DNA of 64,000 bases from an uncultured Caulobacterales bacterium. Its GTDB lineage: Bacteria > Pseudomonadota > Alphaproteobacteria > Caulobacterales > Maricaulaceae. Each line of letters opens with the position of its first letter. Within the stretch, counting starts at the first letter, position 1. The stretch spans positions 62,001-126,000 of the forward strand of contig CALKXY010000033.1 in the NCBI GenBank assembly GCA_938003545.1, read 5' to 3'. Position numbers and translations under genes: made by a program. The notes under the pieces were generated by a model. The model was not told the origin of the DNA and ran no database searches. It saw only the letters and a list, made by a program, of their open reading frames with translations. Below are positions 1 through 8,449 of the stretch, piece after piece.

Positions 1-40
1 CGCAGCGCAAGTAAGGCACCTGCATTTTGAAAGCTGAAGT

Positions 41-934
41 ATGAAAACCTTACGCACGCCTGATTCTCGATTTGAAGATTTACCAGATTATGATTTCGCG
101 CCGACATATTGCAAAGTCGGCAATGGTCTGCGTTTGCATTATGTCGATGTAGGTCCGCGCGAAGGCCGCACGATCATTCTCATGCATGGCGAGCCGAGTT
201 GGTCTTATCTGTACCGCTTCATGATTCGCCAACTCAGTGCGGCAGGCTTTCGGGTTTTGGCGCCTGATCTGATTGGGTTTGGCCGATCTGATAAACCCGC
301 AGAGATGAGCGATTATAGCTATACGGCGCATGTTGCGTGGATGCAGGGGTGGTTGGATCATGTTGATGTGTCCGACGCTGTGCTGTTCTGCCAGGATTGG
401 GGCGGTTTAATTGGCCTGCGTTTGGTTGCCGATAACCCAGAGCGTTTTGCGGCTGTAATGGCGGGGAATACGGGGCTTCCTATTGGCAAGGGCACGCCGT
501 CCGAAGCGTTTTTGAAATGGCAAAAATTCTCCCAAGTCGTGCCAGAGTTTCCAACGGGTATGATTTTGCAAGGCGCAACCGTGCGGGAGTTATCGATTGC
601 CGAAATCGCGGCTTATGACGCGCCATATCCCGATGAGAGTTACAAAGCAGGCGCACGTATTTTTCCAGCTTTAGTCCCCATGACGTCAGATATGGAAGGC
701 GTCGCGGAGAATATTGCCTCGTGGAACGTCCTCAAGACATGGGATAAGCCGTTCGTCACGGCGTTCTCGGATCAAGACCCTGTCAGCAAGGGCGGCGAGG
801 CCATCTTCCAAAAACTGATTCCCGGCGCAGCCGGTCAACCGCATCAAATCCTGAAGGGCGGCGGGCATTTCCTACAAGAGGATGTCCATGCGGAACTCAG
901 CGACATGCTGATTACCCTATGTGCGGGTTTGTAA
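41..934 (+). CDS. Haloalkane dehalogenase (alpha/beta hydrolase)
   Basis: Probable hydrolytic dehalogenase cleaving carbon-halogen bonds to give an alcohol and halide; cytoplasmic, no signal peptide. The 297-residue length and the whole fold match the family. Seen: an oxyanion-hole segment [11 protein letters not shown] near residues 49-59, the nucleophile elbow CQDWGG with Asp119 as nucleophile, Trp120 next to it as a halide-binding residue, a second Trp at 159 in the cap, an acidic residue at 243 or 245 and His275 in GGGHFLQED. The pair of Trp residues points to subfamily I. It stands alone; the helicase downstream is convergent. The 40 bases before it end one open frame at base 30, which may be the tail of a preceding gene, but nothing identifies it. 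Substrate cannot be told from sequence; an epoxide hydrolase is less likely because of the DWGG-Trp pattern. Confidence 0.88.
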   Translation: MKTLRTPDSRFEDLPDYDFAPTYCKVGNGLRLHYVDVGPREGRTIILMHGEPSWSYLYRFMIRQLSAAGFRVLAPDLIGFGRSDKPAEMSDYSYTAHVAWMQGWLDHVDVSDAVLFCQDWGGLIGLRLVADNPERFAAVMAGNTGLPIGKGTPSEAFLKWQKFSQVVPEFPTGMILQGATVRELSIAEIAAYDAPYPDESYKAGARIFPALVPMTSDMEGVAENIASWNVLKTWDKPFVTAFSDQDPVSKGGEAIFQKLIPGAAGQPHQILKGGGHFLQEDVHAELSDMLITLCAGL

Positions 935-1002
935 TCGTTTGAGAGATTTTCTGTCTTTCCCCGAGCGTTTTTCAATGCGCCCGAGGGAAGAGAATAATTA
1001 CC

Positions 1003-3096
1003 TTACTTAGGCTTGCGGGTGCTTTTTCTAGCGCCTTTTTTGACGCCGCCCTTGCTGCCAAAGCTATTCGGCGCGCCGCCTTTTTCTTTGAGTGCGGCTG
1101 CGCGAGCGAGCTTTTTCTTATGCGGTTTTTTCCCACCATTCGCGCCGCTCTTTGGCTTGTCATAAGACGGCATGTCAGAGCCTGTCGCCTTGCGGGACTT
1201 GCGTTTGAACGTGCCTTCTTCGAAGTTTGAATCCCGCTTAGGCTTATCGTCATTGGATTTTTTTTGATCGCCAGACGGTTTATCGTCGTAAGATGTCTTC
1301 TTGTCAGCCCAAGGTTTCTTATCACCGCGAGGTTTCTTTTTGTCGTCCCATGGTTTTTTGTCGCCATATGATTTTTTCTTATCGCCGTAAGGTTTGCCCT
1401 TGCTGCGACCGGAATTATTGTCGCGATCTCGTCCGCGATAATTTTCTGTGGGCTGTGCGAGGTTTGGTTTTCCGTCGACGCGCGCCGCCGTAATCGCCGC
1501 TTCGATTTTCATGTCAGGGCCGATGTTTTCAAGGAAACGTTCGACGCCTTTCGGAGCCATTTCAACAAAAGTCTTATTGTCGATAATTTTGATCGCGCCG
1601 ATTTCACCCTTTTTGAGGCCACCAGATTTCATGAGCATTGGCAAAATCCATTTCGGTTCTGCCTTCTGCTTACGGCCCACATTAAGAGAGAACCAGACGC
1701 CGTCGTCGAAGTTTTCGCGTGGGCCAGAGCTGCGGGCATCTGGATGACGCGCACCGCGTTCGTCTTTGCTTGGCTTATAATTAGCAGGCAGGAGCTCTTC
1801 TGGTGCGGATTGGCCTTCACGATATTGGCGAATGAAGGCCGTCGCGATGTGTTCAGCGGAATGTGCTTTCAATAGACGCGCAACCATTGTGCTTTCTTCG
1901 TCCGTCACCTCGCCATTAAGGGTCATATTTTCAAGCAGGCGCTCATTATCTTTGGCGATGATCGACTCTGCGCTTGGCGCTTCGCCCCATTCTGCGGATT
2001 TAATACCGGCGTCGCGTAGTAAGCGTTCGGCATTACGGCGGCGGCTCGGCGCGACGATCAAGGCAGATACGCCTTTGCGGCCTGCACGGCCTGTTCGGCC
2101 AGACCGATGGAGCAGAGCTTCGCGGTTACGCGGCACATCCGCATGAATCACAAGCTCCAGATCAGGCAAATCCAAGCCGCGCGCCGCGACATCTGTCGCA
2201 ACGCAAACCTGGGCGCGGCCATCTCTTAGAGCTTGAAGGGCATTGCTGCGTTCGGCTTGGGACAATTCACCCGACAGCGCGACAACAGAGAAACCGCGAT
2301 TGTTAAAGCGTTGCGTCATGCGGTTCACGGCAACGCGCGTATCGCCGAAAACGATGGCGTTTTTCGCATTATAATAGCGCAACACGTTGATGATCGCATT
2401 TTCCCGATCTGCATTGGAAACGGTCATCACGCGATATTCGATGTCCAAATGTTGTTTGGCTTCGGCCGCAGTGTTTACGCGCACAGCATTTTTTTGATAT
2501 TTCTTGGTCATGCCCAAAATCGTTTTTGGCACGGTGGCAGAGAACATTAATGTACGGCGTTCCTCTGGGGCTGCGCCAAGAATAGTCTCCAACTCTTCAC
2601 GGAAACCCATTTTCAGCATTTCATCGGCTTCATCTAGGGCGATACATTTCAACTCGCTCATGTCGAGAGAGCCGCGTTTGATGTGATCACACAAACGACC
2701 CGGCGTACCGACAACGATATGTGCGCCGCGTGATAGGGCACCACGTTCCGTGCGCATATCCATGCCGCCGACGCAGCTGGCCGTTTTTGCGCCCGCATCT
2801 TTAAAGAGCCAATCCAGCTCGCGTTTGACCTGCATGGCAAGCTCGCGAGTTGGTGCGATACAGAGCGCCAAGGGCGCGTCGGCCCGAAGAAATGCGCTGG
2901 CATCGCCCAGTAATGTCGTTGCCATTGTCAGGCCAAAGGCAACGGTTTTACCTGATCCTGTTTGGGCGGAGACAAGAAGGTCTTTGTCTTGTAATTCTGG
3001 TGCAAGAACGGAGTCTTGAACAGGTGTGAGGGTTTCATAGCCCTTTTTTTCCAAAGCGATTGCGAGTGCTGGATGCACGTTTTCAATATTGGACAT
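1003..3096 (-). CDS. deaD: DEAD-box RNA helicase with DbpA-type RNA-binding domain and basic tail
   Basis: ATP-dependent RNA helicase, probably for ribosome assembly, RNA decay or cold growth. All core motifs are present: AQTGSGKT at 44-51, PTRELA at 82-87, TPGR at 131-134, DEAD at 155-158, SAT near 186, and HRSGRTGRAGRKG in the second RecA domain. Residues about 470-550 (from WFSLNVGRKQKAEP onward) look like the DbpA RNA-binding domain found in DeaD/CsdA. From about 560 the protein turns into a low-complexity Lys/Asp-rich tail with degenerate repeats of the form GDKK-x(3)-DDKK, ending in Lys/Arg-rich residues; such tails bind RNA non-specifically. The 697-residue length fits DeaD rather than the shorter RhlE. 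The gene is transcribed alone, towards the dehalogenase. Confidence 0.93.
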   Translation of the reverse strand: MSNIENVHPALAIALEKKGYETLTPVQDSVLAPELQDKDLLVSAQTGSGKTVAFGLTMATTLLGDASAFLRADAPLALCIAPTRELAMQVKRELDWLFKDAGAKTASCVGGMDMRTERGALSRGAHIVVGTPGRLCDHIKRGSLDMSELKCIALDEADEMLKMGFREELETILGAAPEERRTLMFSATVPKTILGMTKKYQKNAVRVNTAAEAKQHLDIEYRVMTVSNADRENAIINVLRYYNAKNAIVFGDTRVAVNRMTQRFNNRGFSVVALSGELSQAERSNALQALRDGRAQVCVATDVAARGLDLPDLELVIHADVPRNREALLHRSGRTGRAGRKGVSALIVAPSRRRNAERLLRDAGIKSAEWGEAPSAESIIAKDNERLLENMTLNGEVTDEESTMVARLLKAHSAEHIATAFIRQYREGQSAPEELLPANYKPSKDERGARHPDARSSGPRENFDDGVWFSLNVGRKQKAEPKWILPMLMKSGGLKKGEIGAIKIIDNKTFVEMAPKGVERFLENIGPDMKIEAAITAARVDGKPNLAQPTENYRGRDRDNNSGRSKGKPYGDKKKSYGDKKPWDDKKKPRGDKKPWADKKTSYDDKPSGDQKKSNDDKPKRDSNFEEGTFKRKSRKATGSDMPSYDKPKSGANGGKKPHKKKLARAAALKEKGGAPNSFGSKGGVKKGARKSTRKPK

Positions 3097-3402
3097 GGCT
3101 GTCGTCTTTCATTGGATTGGTAAAACCAATCTGACAAATATTTTGTCTGGCTGATCGATCACGTCGATCTCGTTGGCCAACTCAAAATTAACAGGCCGTG
3201 GGCGCTCCCTATGTTGTTTTGTCAGCGGTGCATAGCCTAACGCGCAGGGGGAGGCCGTAACCGCCCATCAAGGGAACGGCAGAGGATAAGCAGGACAGCC
3301 CGCGTGGTCGATATTCGCGATGGAATACCAAAATAGAAAAATGTTTTACGCAAATACCGCACGCATTGGGATGTCAGTCCAACATGTGCATACCACGCGG
3401 CA
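3097..3402. other. Intergenic region upstream of deaD, no gene seen
   Basis: About 300 bases between the deaD start and the structured element at 3403. No convincing reading frame, tRNA or mobile element was found. It must hold the deaD promoter on the minus strand and presumably the promoter of the RNA element on the plus strand, but I could not pick a clear -35/-10 pair for either. A GC-rich stretch at about 3240-3310 contains short complementary pieces and may belong to the same RNA. Confidence 0.5.
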
Positions 3403-3663
3403 GCGGTTTTTGGTGCGACGGTTGGGGGTCCCGCAGTTGGACGTACCGGTCAGACTCTCAGGGTGTAAATCCCAAGACCCCGGTTGACGCCCAGCAGTCA
3501 ACGCTCATCGCAAAAGGTCCGGCACACGTCTGGCTCTCACACCAAACCGCTCAACCCCACCGTCTCTCGGTACCAGCAAGCGAGGCCTCACCTGTCCCGT
3601 GTCCGAAAGAACCTGTGTACCGTATCATAGGTTTTGGGACCAAGGATCATTCTCTTGGTTTTT
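3403..3663 (+). ncRNA. Candidate structured RNA, possibly a group II intron 5' fragment
   Basis: No protein is supported here, but many complementary segments nest. GCGGTTT/GGTG at 3403-3415 pairs with CACC/AAACCGC at 3540-3550 (11 pairs, two-base bulge). Inside it, GGGGTC 3425-3430 pairs with GACCCC 3476-3481, GGG 3461-3463 closes with CCC 3471-3473, and GTTGAC 3483-3488 closes with GTCAAC 3497-3502. A second domain pairs CGGTACCAG 3568-3576 with CTGTGTACCG 3613-3622. A terminator-like hairpin follows at 3640-3663. The stretch starting GTGCGAC at 3413, with GGGTGTAAATCCC and the GTTGAC hairpin, reminds me of domain I of bacterial group II introns, but there is no reverse transcriptase and no domain V, and the outer helix would span the intron boundary. 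It does not show the hallmarks of RNase P RNA, SRP RNA or tmRNA. Confidence 0.5.
3640..3663 (+). terminator. Intrinsic terminator after the structured RNA
   Basis: CCAAG at 3640-3644 and CTTGG at 3654-3658 form a stem with a nine-base loop, followed directly by TTTTT. It lies on the plus strand about 180 bases before the next gene, so it most likely ends the RNA at 3403-3663 and separates it from the PIF1-like helicase. Confidence 0.6.
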
Positions 3664-3844
3664 GACGTAAGAAATTGAAACTGAACGATAGTTATTTTTC
3701 AAAAACAAGAATTATTCTCAAATCGTAGTGCGAGTTTAAGACATATGTCATCATTGAAGACACTGGTGGTCGGACGGATGTATAGGGGCTATGGTTTTGA
3801 CGAGTCTGCTGGTTTCAGGGGCAATATGAATATCTCGGTGTTGA

Positions 3845-5155
3845 ATGCCGGAAAGGGTCCTTGTGTCTACACTGAAAAATTACTCTGAAGCGTCCGAAAC
3901 GGACCCGACAGTTGATCATATTTTGGAACAACTTCGCTCTGACGACCGCTCCCCCATTCTCGTCACGGGCGAGGCGGGGACAGGGAAGTCTACGCTTGTC
4001 AATTATATCAAACGACTGGGCGATTTGGGGAATACGGTTGTCTTGGCCCCAACAGGCGTCGCGGCCTTGAATGTAGGGGGGCAAACGCTGCATTCGTTTT
4101 TCAGGCTTCCCTTTCAGGTGATTGATGAAGGCGCTTTGAGTGATCAACGTGCCAATCGCCTTTGGAAAAAGGTCGAGCTTGTTGTCATTGATGAAATCTC
4201 AATGGTGCGTGCGGATATTTTAGATGGGATCGATATTATATTGCGGCGCGCGCAAGCGTCGGATCTTCCCTTTGGGGGATGTCGTCTCTTGCTCGTCGGG
4301 GATTTCCACCAACTTCCGCCCGTAATTCCACAGCGTGAAACCGCTGTTTTGACGCAAATGGGCTATGCGGGGCCCTACGCATATGATGCGAAGGTTTTGC
4401 AAAATTACCCGCCTGTGCATTTCGAGCTCACCACTGTGTATCGCCAAAAAGACCCGCATTTCGTCAGTCTTTTGTCCGATATCCGCGTGGCGCGAAATGT
4501 TGCCTCTGCCGTAGCCAAGATTAATGACATTTGTGTGCGGCCGCATCGGGCGGAACATACGCCTGTCTTGCTGACGGCGACGAATGCGGTTGCGGATAAA
4601 TATAACAGGCAAGGGCTTGCCGATCTCGCCAACCAGCAGATCGAATATGATTGCGTGACGAAGGGGAAGTTTAATGAAAAACGCGCCCCCGCCCCGCCGC
4701 ATCTGAAGCTCAAAAAAGGCGCGCGGGTCATGGCGGTCAAAAACGATCCGCAAAAACGATGGGTTAATGGCTCTTTGGGGACGATCACTGACCTCACTCA
4801 GGAAGAGGTCTATGTGAAGTTTGACAGCGGCGGCGGCGTTCGGAAAATAGAGCGACAAAAATGGGATGCGATTACTTATAAATGGAGCGAAGCCGATCAG
4901 AAGATGATTGAGGCTACAACGGCGAGTTTCGAACAAATTCCATTGATCTTGGCTTGGGCCGTGACGATCCATAAGGCGCAAGGCTTGACGTTGGACGATG
5001 TTCGTATTGACCTCGGGCGAGGCGCCTTTGCATCAGGGCAAACCTATGTCGCCTTATCACGCGCCCGTACGCTTTCGGGGCTTTCGTTAACGGCGCCTCT
5101 GCGTGTTGGAGACATTCCTCCAAGCCAGCACAGCGCAACCATGTCGCGCTGGTAA
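3845..5155 (+). CDS. PIF1/RecD-like DNA helicase
   Basis: ATP-dependent 5'-3' superfamily 1B helicase, likely acting on DNA forks or structured DNA. Seen: Walker A GEAGTGKST at 42-50, Walker B VVIDEISM at 113-120, GDFHQLPPV, and the C-terminal motifs TIHKAQGLTLD and YVALSRART typical of PIF1 and RecD2. At 436 residues it is a minimal core without extra N- or C-terminal domains. Start choice is uncertain: the ATG at 3845 lacks a ribosome site, whereas the in-frame GTG at 3863 has GGAAAGG five bases before it, so the protein may be six residues shorter. It appears monocistronic, between the RNA element and the exported SDR. Confidence 0.88.
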   Translation: MPERVLVSTLKNYSEASETDPTVDHILEQLRSDDRSPILVTGEAGTGKSTLVNYIKRLGDLGNTVVLAPTGVAALNVGGQTLHSFFRLPFQVIDEGALSDQRANRLWKKVELVVIDEISMVRADILDGIDIILRRAQASDLPFGGCRLLLVGDFHQLPPVIPQRETAVLTQMGYAGPYAYDAKVLQNYPPVHFELTTVYRQKDPHFVSLLSDIRVARNVASAVAKINDICVRPHRAEHTPVLLTATNAVADKYNRQGLADLANQQIEYDCVTKGKFNEKRAPAPPHLKLKKGARVMAVKNDPQKRWVNGSLGTITDLTQEEVYVKFDSGGGVRKIERQKWDAITYKWSEADQKMIEATTASFEQIPLILAWAVTIHKAQGLTLDDVRIDLGRGAFASGQTYVALSRARTLSGLSLTAPLRVGDIPPSQHSATMSRW

Positions 5156-5221
5156 ACACGGATGAAGTATTCTTTCGCGTGAAAAGCTGGTAAGCTCGCG
5201 GCTCGCTACAGGAGCTTTACC

Positions 5222-6226
5222 ATGTCAGATACTTTCAACCTCAATCGCCGCGCCCTTATGCTCGGGGCGTCTATGACGGCTGCGGCTTATGTGGCGGCAT
5301 GTTCGAAAGCGCCTGAAGCGACGGCTGAAGAGGCGATCGATCTGACGGGTATATCCATTCTCATCACGGGATGTTCCTCTGGTTTTGGCCGTTTGGGTGC
5401 GGAACATTTCGCGCGTCTTGGCGCGAAAGTGTTCGCGACCATGCGCAATCTTCCGCGGCCTGAGGCGGCAGAACTGGAAGTTCTTGCGGCGTCTGATGCG
5501 CTCGACATTACTGTTTTAGAGATCGATGTAACCAAAGACGATCAAGTCGAAAGCGGCGTTGCAGCGGCGATAAAAGCGGCAGGTGGCACGCTGGACGTAT
5601 TGATCAATAATGCGGGTATGTCGATTGCGGGGCCAATCGAAGCGCAAGATATGGCGGCGACGCAGCTGATTTTTGATACAAATGTTTATGGCGCGCAGCG
5701 TATGATACGCGCGGCATTGCCGTCGATGCGGGCCAATGGAAACGGCCATATTTTCAATGTCACGTCACAGCTGGGCCGCATTATCATTCCAGGTTTTGGG
5801 CAATATTCACCGACAAAATTTGCGCTCGAAGCCTTGAGCGAACAACTGGCATATGAAGTGGCGTCGCACGGTATTGAGGTCACTATTATTCAACCGGGCG
5901 GGTATCCGACCAAAATTTGGTCAAACCAAAACCCGCCATCTGCGGCCCTCAAAGCGCGCCTGAGCGAAGATGTTATCTCGGCCTATCCACAATTCACGGC
6001 AGGTATGGGGAAACGCGAAGCGGGCGGGGGCGAGTCTGATCCGATGGATATTCCGCGCGCCATCGCAGGGGCCATCGCCCTTCCAAAAGGCACGCGTCCA
6101 CTGCGCATCGCATTGCATCCAACTGCGCGTCCGCAAGAGGCGGTGAACAAAGTCTCGGCGCAAATGCAACTCGCCGTATTGGGGGATTCACCCTTTGGTC
6201 CGAGTGTGAAGGGCGTCTTGGATTAG
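5222..6226 (+). CDS. Tat-exported lipoprotein of the short-chain dehydrogenase family
   Basis: A classical SDR domain behind an export signal. N-terminus: twin arginine in LNRRALMLGAS (residues 7-17), a hydrophobic stretch, then lipobox YVAAC with Cys27. The SDR core follows: TGCSSGFG cofactor loop at 49-56, NNAG near 137, a Ser in VTSQLG and the YSPTK catalytic Tyr/Lys pair near 200. This combination implies a folded, nucleotide-loaded oxidoreductase sent through the Tat pathway and anchored by lipid in the periplasm. The substrate is unknown. It has a purine-rich GGAG site eight bases before its ATG (CAGGAGCTTTACC). The convergent DUF1294 gene begins five bases after its stop. If the N-terminus were not cleaved it would still be membrane-tethered. 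Confidence 0.85.
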   Translation: MSDTFNLNRRALMLGASMTAAAYVAACSKAPEATAEEAIDLTGISILITGCSSGFGRLGAEHFARLGAKVFATMRNLPRPEAAELEVLAASDALDITVLEIDVTKDDQVESGVAAAIKAAGGTLDVLINNAGMSIAGPIEAQDMAATQLIFDTNVYGAQRMIRAALPSMRANGNGHIFNVTSQLGRIIIPGFGQYSPTKFALEALSEQLAYEVASHGIEVTIIQPGGYPTKIWSNQNPPSAALKARLSEDVISAYPQFTAGMGKREAGGGESDPMDIPRAIAGAIALPKGTRPLRIALHPTARPQEAVNKVSAQMQLAVLGDSPFGPSVKGVLD

Positions 6227-6230
6227 GGGA

Positions 6231-6521
6231 TTAAAGGGACCGCCGAATAAGCATCACAATCACTAAAGCCGCCTGTATGACGGCGATGGAATACAGCCAG
6301 AATTTAAAGGGCTGTTTTTGCGTTTTATGCCGAAATTGATGTTGCGCCGTAATCGCACCAAGGCTTCCGCCGAGACATGCCATGAGTAGCAGCTTGGATT
6401 CTGATATCCTGCGGTGTCGTTTTTGTGCGCGCCTTTTATCGATGAAAAACGCGCCATATGCGATTAGATTGAGGGTCAGACTATAAAGCGTGACGCCTAG
6501 AATGAGGCTGTGACTTTCCAT
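6231..6521 (-). CDS. DUF1294 family small membrane protein
   Basis: A 96-residue protein with an N-terminal membrane segment (about 9-27), a central basic region with FIDKRRAQKRHRRISE and GGSLGA, and a C-terminal membrane segment (about 74-92). This arrangement, including the conserved Asp-Lys near the first helix and the Gly-Gly-Ser-Leu-Gly motif, is that of DUF1294. Its function is unknown. The start ATG at 6521 has no clear ribosome site; a 12-base tandem repeat lies directly upstream. Confidence 0.82.
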   Translation of the reverse strand: MESHSLILGVTLYSLTLNLIAYGAFFIDKRRAQKRHRRISESKLLLMACLGGSLGAITAQHQFRHKTQKQPFKFWLYSIAVIQAALVIVMLIRRSL

Positions 6522-6549
6522 AAGCGAAATTTTCCAAAAGCGAAATTTT
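6522..6549. repeat. 12-base direct repeat upstream of DUF1294
   Basis: AAGCGAAATTTT occurs at 6522-6533 and again at 6538-6549, separated by four bases. It covers the position where the DUF1294 ribosome site should be. Either a recent local duplication or a binding site; nothing else supports either. Confidence 0.6.
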
Positions 6550-6597
6550 GAAGCCTCTAGAAGTGCAGCGCCTAAAACGGGTGAGGGCTGTTTCCAT

Positions 6598-6627
6598 AAA
6601 AAAACCGCCGCCTAATAGGCCGCGGTC
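6598..6627 (-). terminator. Intrinsic terminator of the trmD-rplS transcript
   Basis: On the minus strand a GC-rich stem (ACCGCGGCC / GGCGGCGGT around a TATTA loop, one mismatch) is followed by a run of seven T. It lies 27 bases after the rplS stop codon. Confidence 0.8.
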
Positions 6628-6653
6628 ATTTATTCAAAATCTATTGAAGAAAA

Positions 6654-7052
6654 CTACTTCTTCTTTACGCGTCCGCCAGCCATGCCGCGGCCTGTTGTGC
6701 GTTCTGTGATACGTGCGGATTTACCACGGCGATCACGTAGATAGTAAAGTTTGGCGCGACGGACTTTACCGCGACGTTTGACTTCGATTTCCTCAACAAG
6801 TGGGGAGTAAAGTGGGAATACGCGTTCGACGCCTTCACCATAAGAGATTTTGCGAACTGTGAAGCTCTCTTTGATGCCAGCACCAGAGCGGGCGATACAT
6901 ACGCCTTCAAAAGCCTGCAAACGTGTCCGCGTGCCTTCTGTAATACGGACTTGGACGACGAGTGTGTCACCAGCCGAGAAATCAGGGATAACTTTGTCAC
7001 CGGAGAGCAGACGCTCTTGTTCGGCTTTTTCGATCTTTTCAATGACGTTCAT
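6654..7052 (-). CDS. rplS: 50S ribosomal protein L19
   Basis: Ribosomal protein of the large subunit located at the 30S-50S interface. The 132-residue protein shows the family pattern: [11 protein letters not shown] start, [33 protein letters not shown], and [19 protein letters not shown]. The reading frame is open further upstream through trmD, but ATG 7052 is chosen because it has GGAGACGG just before it, matches the family start, and overlaps the trmD stop as ATGA, which suggests translational coupling. The C-terminus carries a short extra basic tail after [10 protein letters not shown]. Confidence 0.97.
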   Translation of the reverse strand: MNVIEKIEKAEQERLLSGDKVIPDFSAGDTLVVQVRITEGTRTRLQAFEGVCIARSGAGIKESFTVRKISYGEGVERVFPLYSPLVEEIEVKRRGKVRRAKLYYLRDRRGKSARITERTTGRGMAGGRVKKK

Positions 7053-7771
7053 GATCCGTCTCCTGTTTGCATTTTGGCCCACATATCTGGCCGCCGTGCC
7101 TTCGTTGTCTCTTCGCTCTGGGTGTGTCGCCACTGCGCGATCTTTTTGTGATCGCCGCTTAATAACACGTCCGGAATGTTCCGGTTTTCCCACTCTCTCG
7201 GTTTAGTATAGAGAGGGTACTCCAACAAACCGTCTTCAAAACTCTCTTCCGAGGCGCTGTCTGCTGCGCCCAAAACACCGGGCAACAGGCGTACGCACGC
7301 CTCGATCATTACTTGTGCCGCAACCTCGCCCCCTGCGAGAACGAAGTCGCCGATGGAAATCTCTTCCATCTCGCGGGCTTCGATCACCCTTTGGTCAAGG
7401 CCTTCGAACCGTCCGCAAAACACAATAAGACCCGGTCCCGTGGCTAACGCTCTAACGCGTTTCTGCGTGAGAGGTTTGCCCCGAGGGGTCATATAGATAA
7501 GCGGTCTGTCGTCAGACACACTGTCGATGGCCCTTGCTGCCACGTCAGGTTTTAAAACCATGCCGGGACCGCCACCCGAAGGCGGACTATCAACGCTGCG
7601 GTGCCTATTAGTCGAAAAATCACGAATGTCTACCGTGTCGAGCTGCCAAATACCGCTTTTTTCAGCCCCGCCAATGATGGATGTGCCCAAAACACCCGGA
7701 AAGGCGTCAGGGAAGAGTGTCAAGGCGGTCGCGCGCCATGGCGTAGGTGGAGATTTTGGGCGCGTTGACAT
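7049..7771 (-). CDS. trmD: tRNA (guanine-N1)-methyltransferase
   Basis: Methylates G37 of tRNAs with SAM, which prevents frameshifting. The 240-residue length fits. Seen: the N-terminal [16 protein letters not shown], the [14 protein letters not shown] loop, [14 protein letters not shown], and the [11 protein letters not shown] knot region that binds SAM. It is cotranscribed with rplS. Many proteobacteria have rpsP and rimM immediately upstream; here trmD is first, divergent from an I78-like lipoprotein, so the usual rpsP-rimM-trmD-rplS operon is split. Confidence 0.97.
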   Translation of the reverse strand: MSTRPKSPPTPWRATALTLFPDAFPGVLGTSIIGGAEKSGIWQLDTVDIRDFSTNRHRSVDSPPSGGGPGMVLKPDVAARAIDSVSDDRPLIYMTPRGKPLTQKRVRALATGPGLIVFCGRFEGLDQRVIEAREMEEISIGDFVLAGGEVAAQVMIEACVRLLPGVLGAADSASEESFEDGLLEYPLYTKPREWENRNIPDVLLSGDHKKIAQWRHTQSEETTKARRPDMWAKMQTGDGS

Positions 7772-7972
7772 ATCTTGGGCTACCTAATGCGGGGGGCGAA
7801 TGAAAGCTAGCGTGCAATGCGATATCGACATCGTTAGGCGCTAACAACGCCATTTGTTGATCTGATTTTGTACGCTGGCAGTGCTTTGGGCCTAGGTCAG
7901 TGAGTAAATCGACAGCTCGATTTCAACACTATGGTTAACGCGGTCTAAACGCTTTGGGCTCAATTTGGGGCT

Positions 7973-8449
7973 ATGATTCGCTCTTTTGCATTTTTCGCTG
8001 CGCTTAGCTTGCTTTCGGCTTGCACATTTGGCGGGCCCGTTAGCACCTATCCTGAATACCGCCCAACACCAGGGCAGGGACAATATGTGCGCCCACAATA
8101 TCTAAATCCGCAACCGACGCCGCGCATTCAAAACATCGATGCCTGTGAGTCCCGTCTCTATGCAGGTCTTGTTGGCCAGCATGAGGGGGCGATTTTCATT
8201 GCGGGACTTCCGGGACGAAAGCGCGTCATCAAACCTGCGGAATTGGAAGGGTTTGGTTATTCTCGAGATGATGTTTTTTATACCGAAACGCCTTATGTCG
8301 AAGTCCGCGAGTTCCTTGCGGGGCAATCGCTTTATGCATCGGCGATCTCCAATATGACTGACCGTTTGAATCTTGGGCCTGAAATTGGCGATCGCCTGAC
8401 GATTGAACTTGATGAAGAAGGCTATGTGCAACAGGTTGACTGCCGTTAG
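7973..8449 (+). CDS. I78-like peptidase inhibitor lipoprotein
   Basis: A 158-residue envelope lipoprotein: signal peptide with lipobox LLSAC (Cys17), a Pro/Tyr/Gln-rich linker of about 35 residues, then a small domain from Cys53. That domain has the order seen in the peptidase inhibitor I78 family: GLVGQ, a central RVIKP, and the C-terminal DRLTIELDEEGYVQQVDC. The match is by pattern and is partial, with an insert before the last strand, so inhibition of a serine protease is an inference. The gene is preceded by the divergent trmD and overlaps the next, convergent gene by four bases. Confidence 0.65.
   Translation: MIRSFAFFAALSLLSACTFGGPVSTYPEYRPTPGQGQYVRPQYLNPQPTPRIQNIDACESRLYAGLVGQHEGAIFIAGLPGRKRVIKPAELEGFGYSRDDVFYTETPYVEVREFLAGQSLYASAISNMTDRLNLGPEIGDRLTIELDEEGYVQQVDCR

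Noticed and set aside
3240-3663. tmRNA, RNase P RNA or SRP RNA
   Set aside because: No tag reading frame, T-arm, GAGGAAAGTCC-type or GGAAGGAAGCAGC-type core could be found on either strand.
3366-3665. Open frame of 99 codons on the plus strand in the deaD upstream gap
   Set aside because: Composition and frame look random, no family pattern, no ribosome site, and the DNA shows paired RNA helices instead.
4220-4981. 253-codon open frame on the minus strand across the PIF1-like helicase
   Set aside because: Shadow of the helicase frame; no family features.
7053-7193. N-terminal extension of rplS
   Set aside because: It lies inside trmD in another frame; the ATG at 7052 has a ribosome site and the family start.
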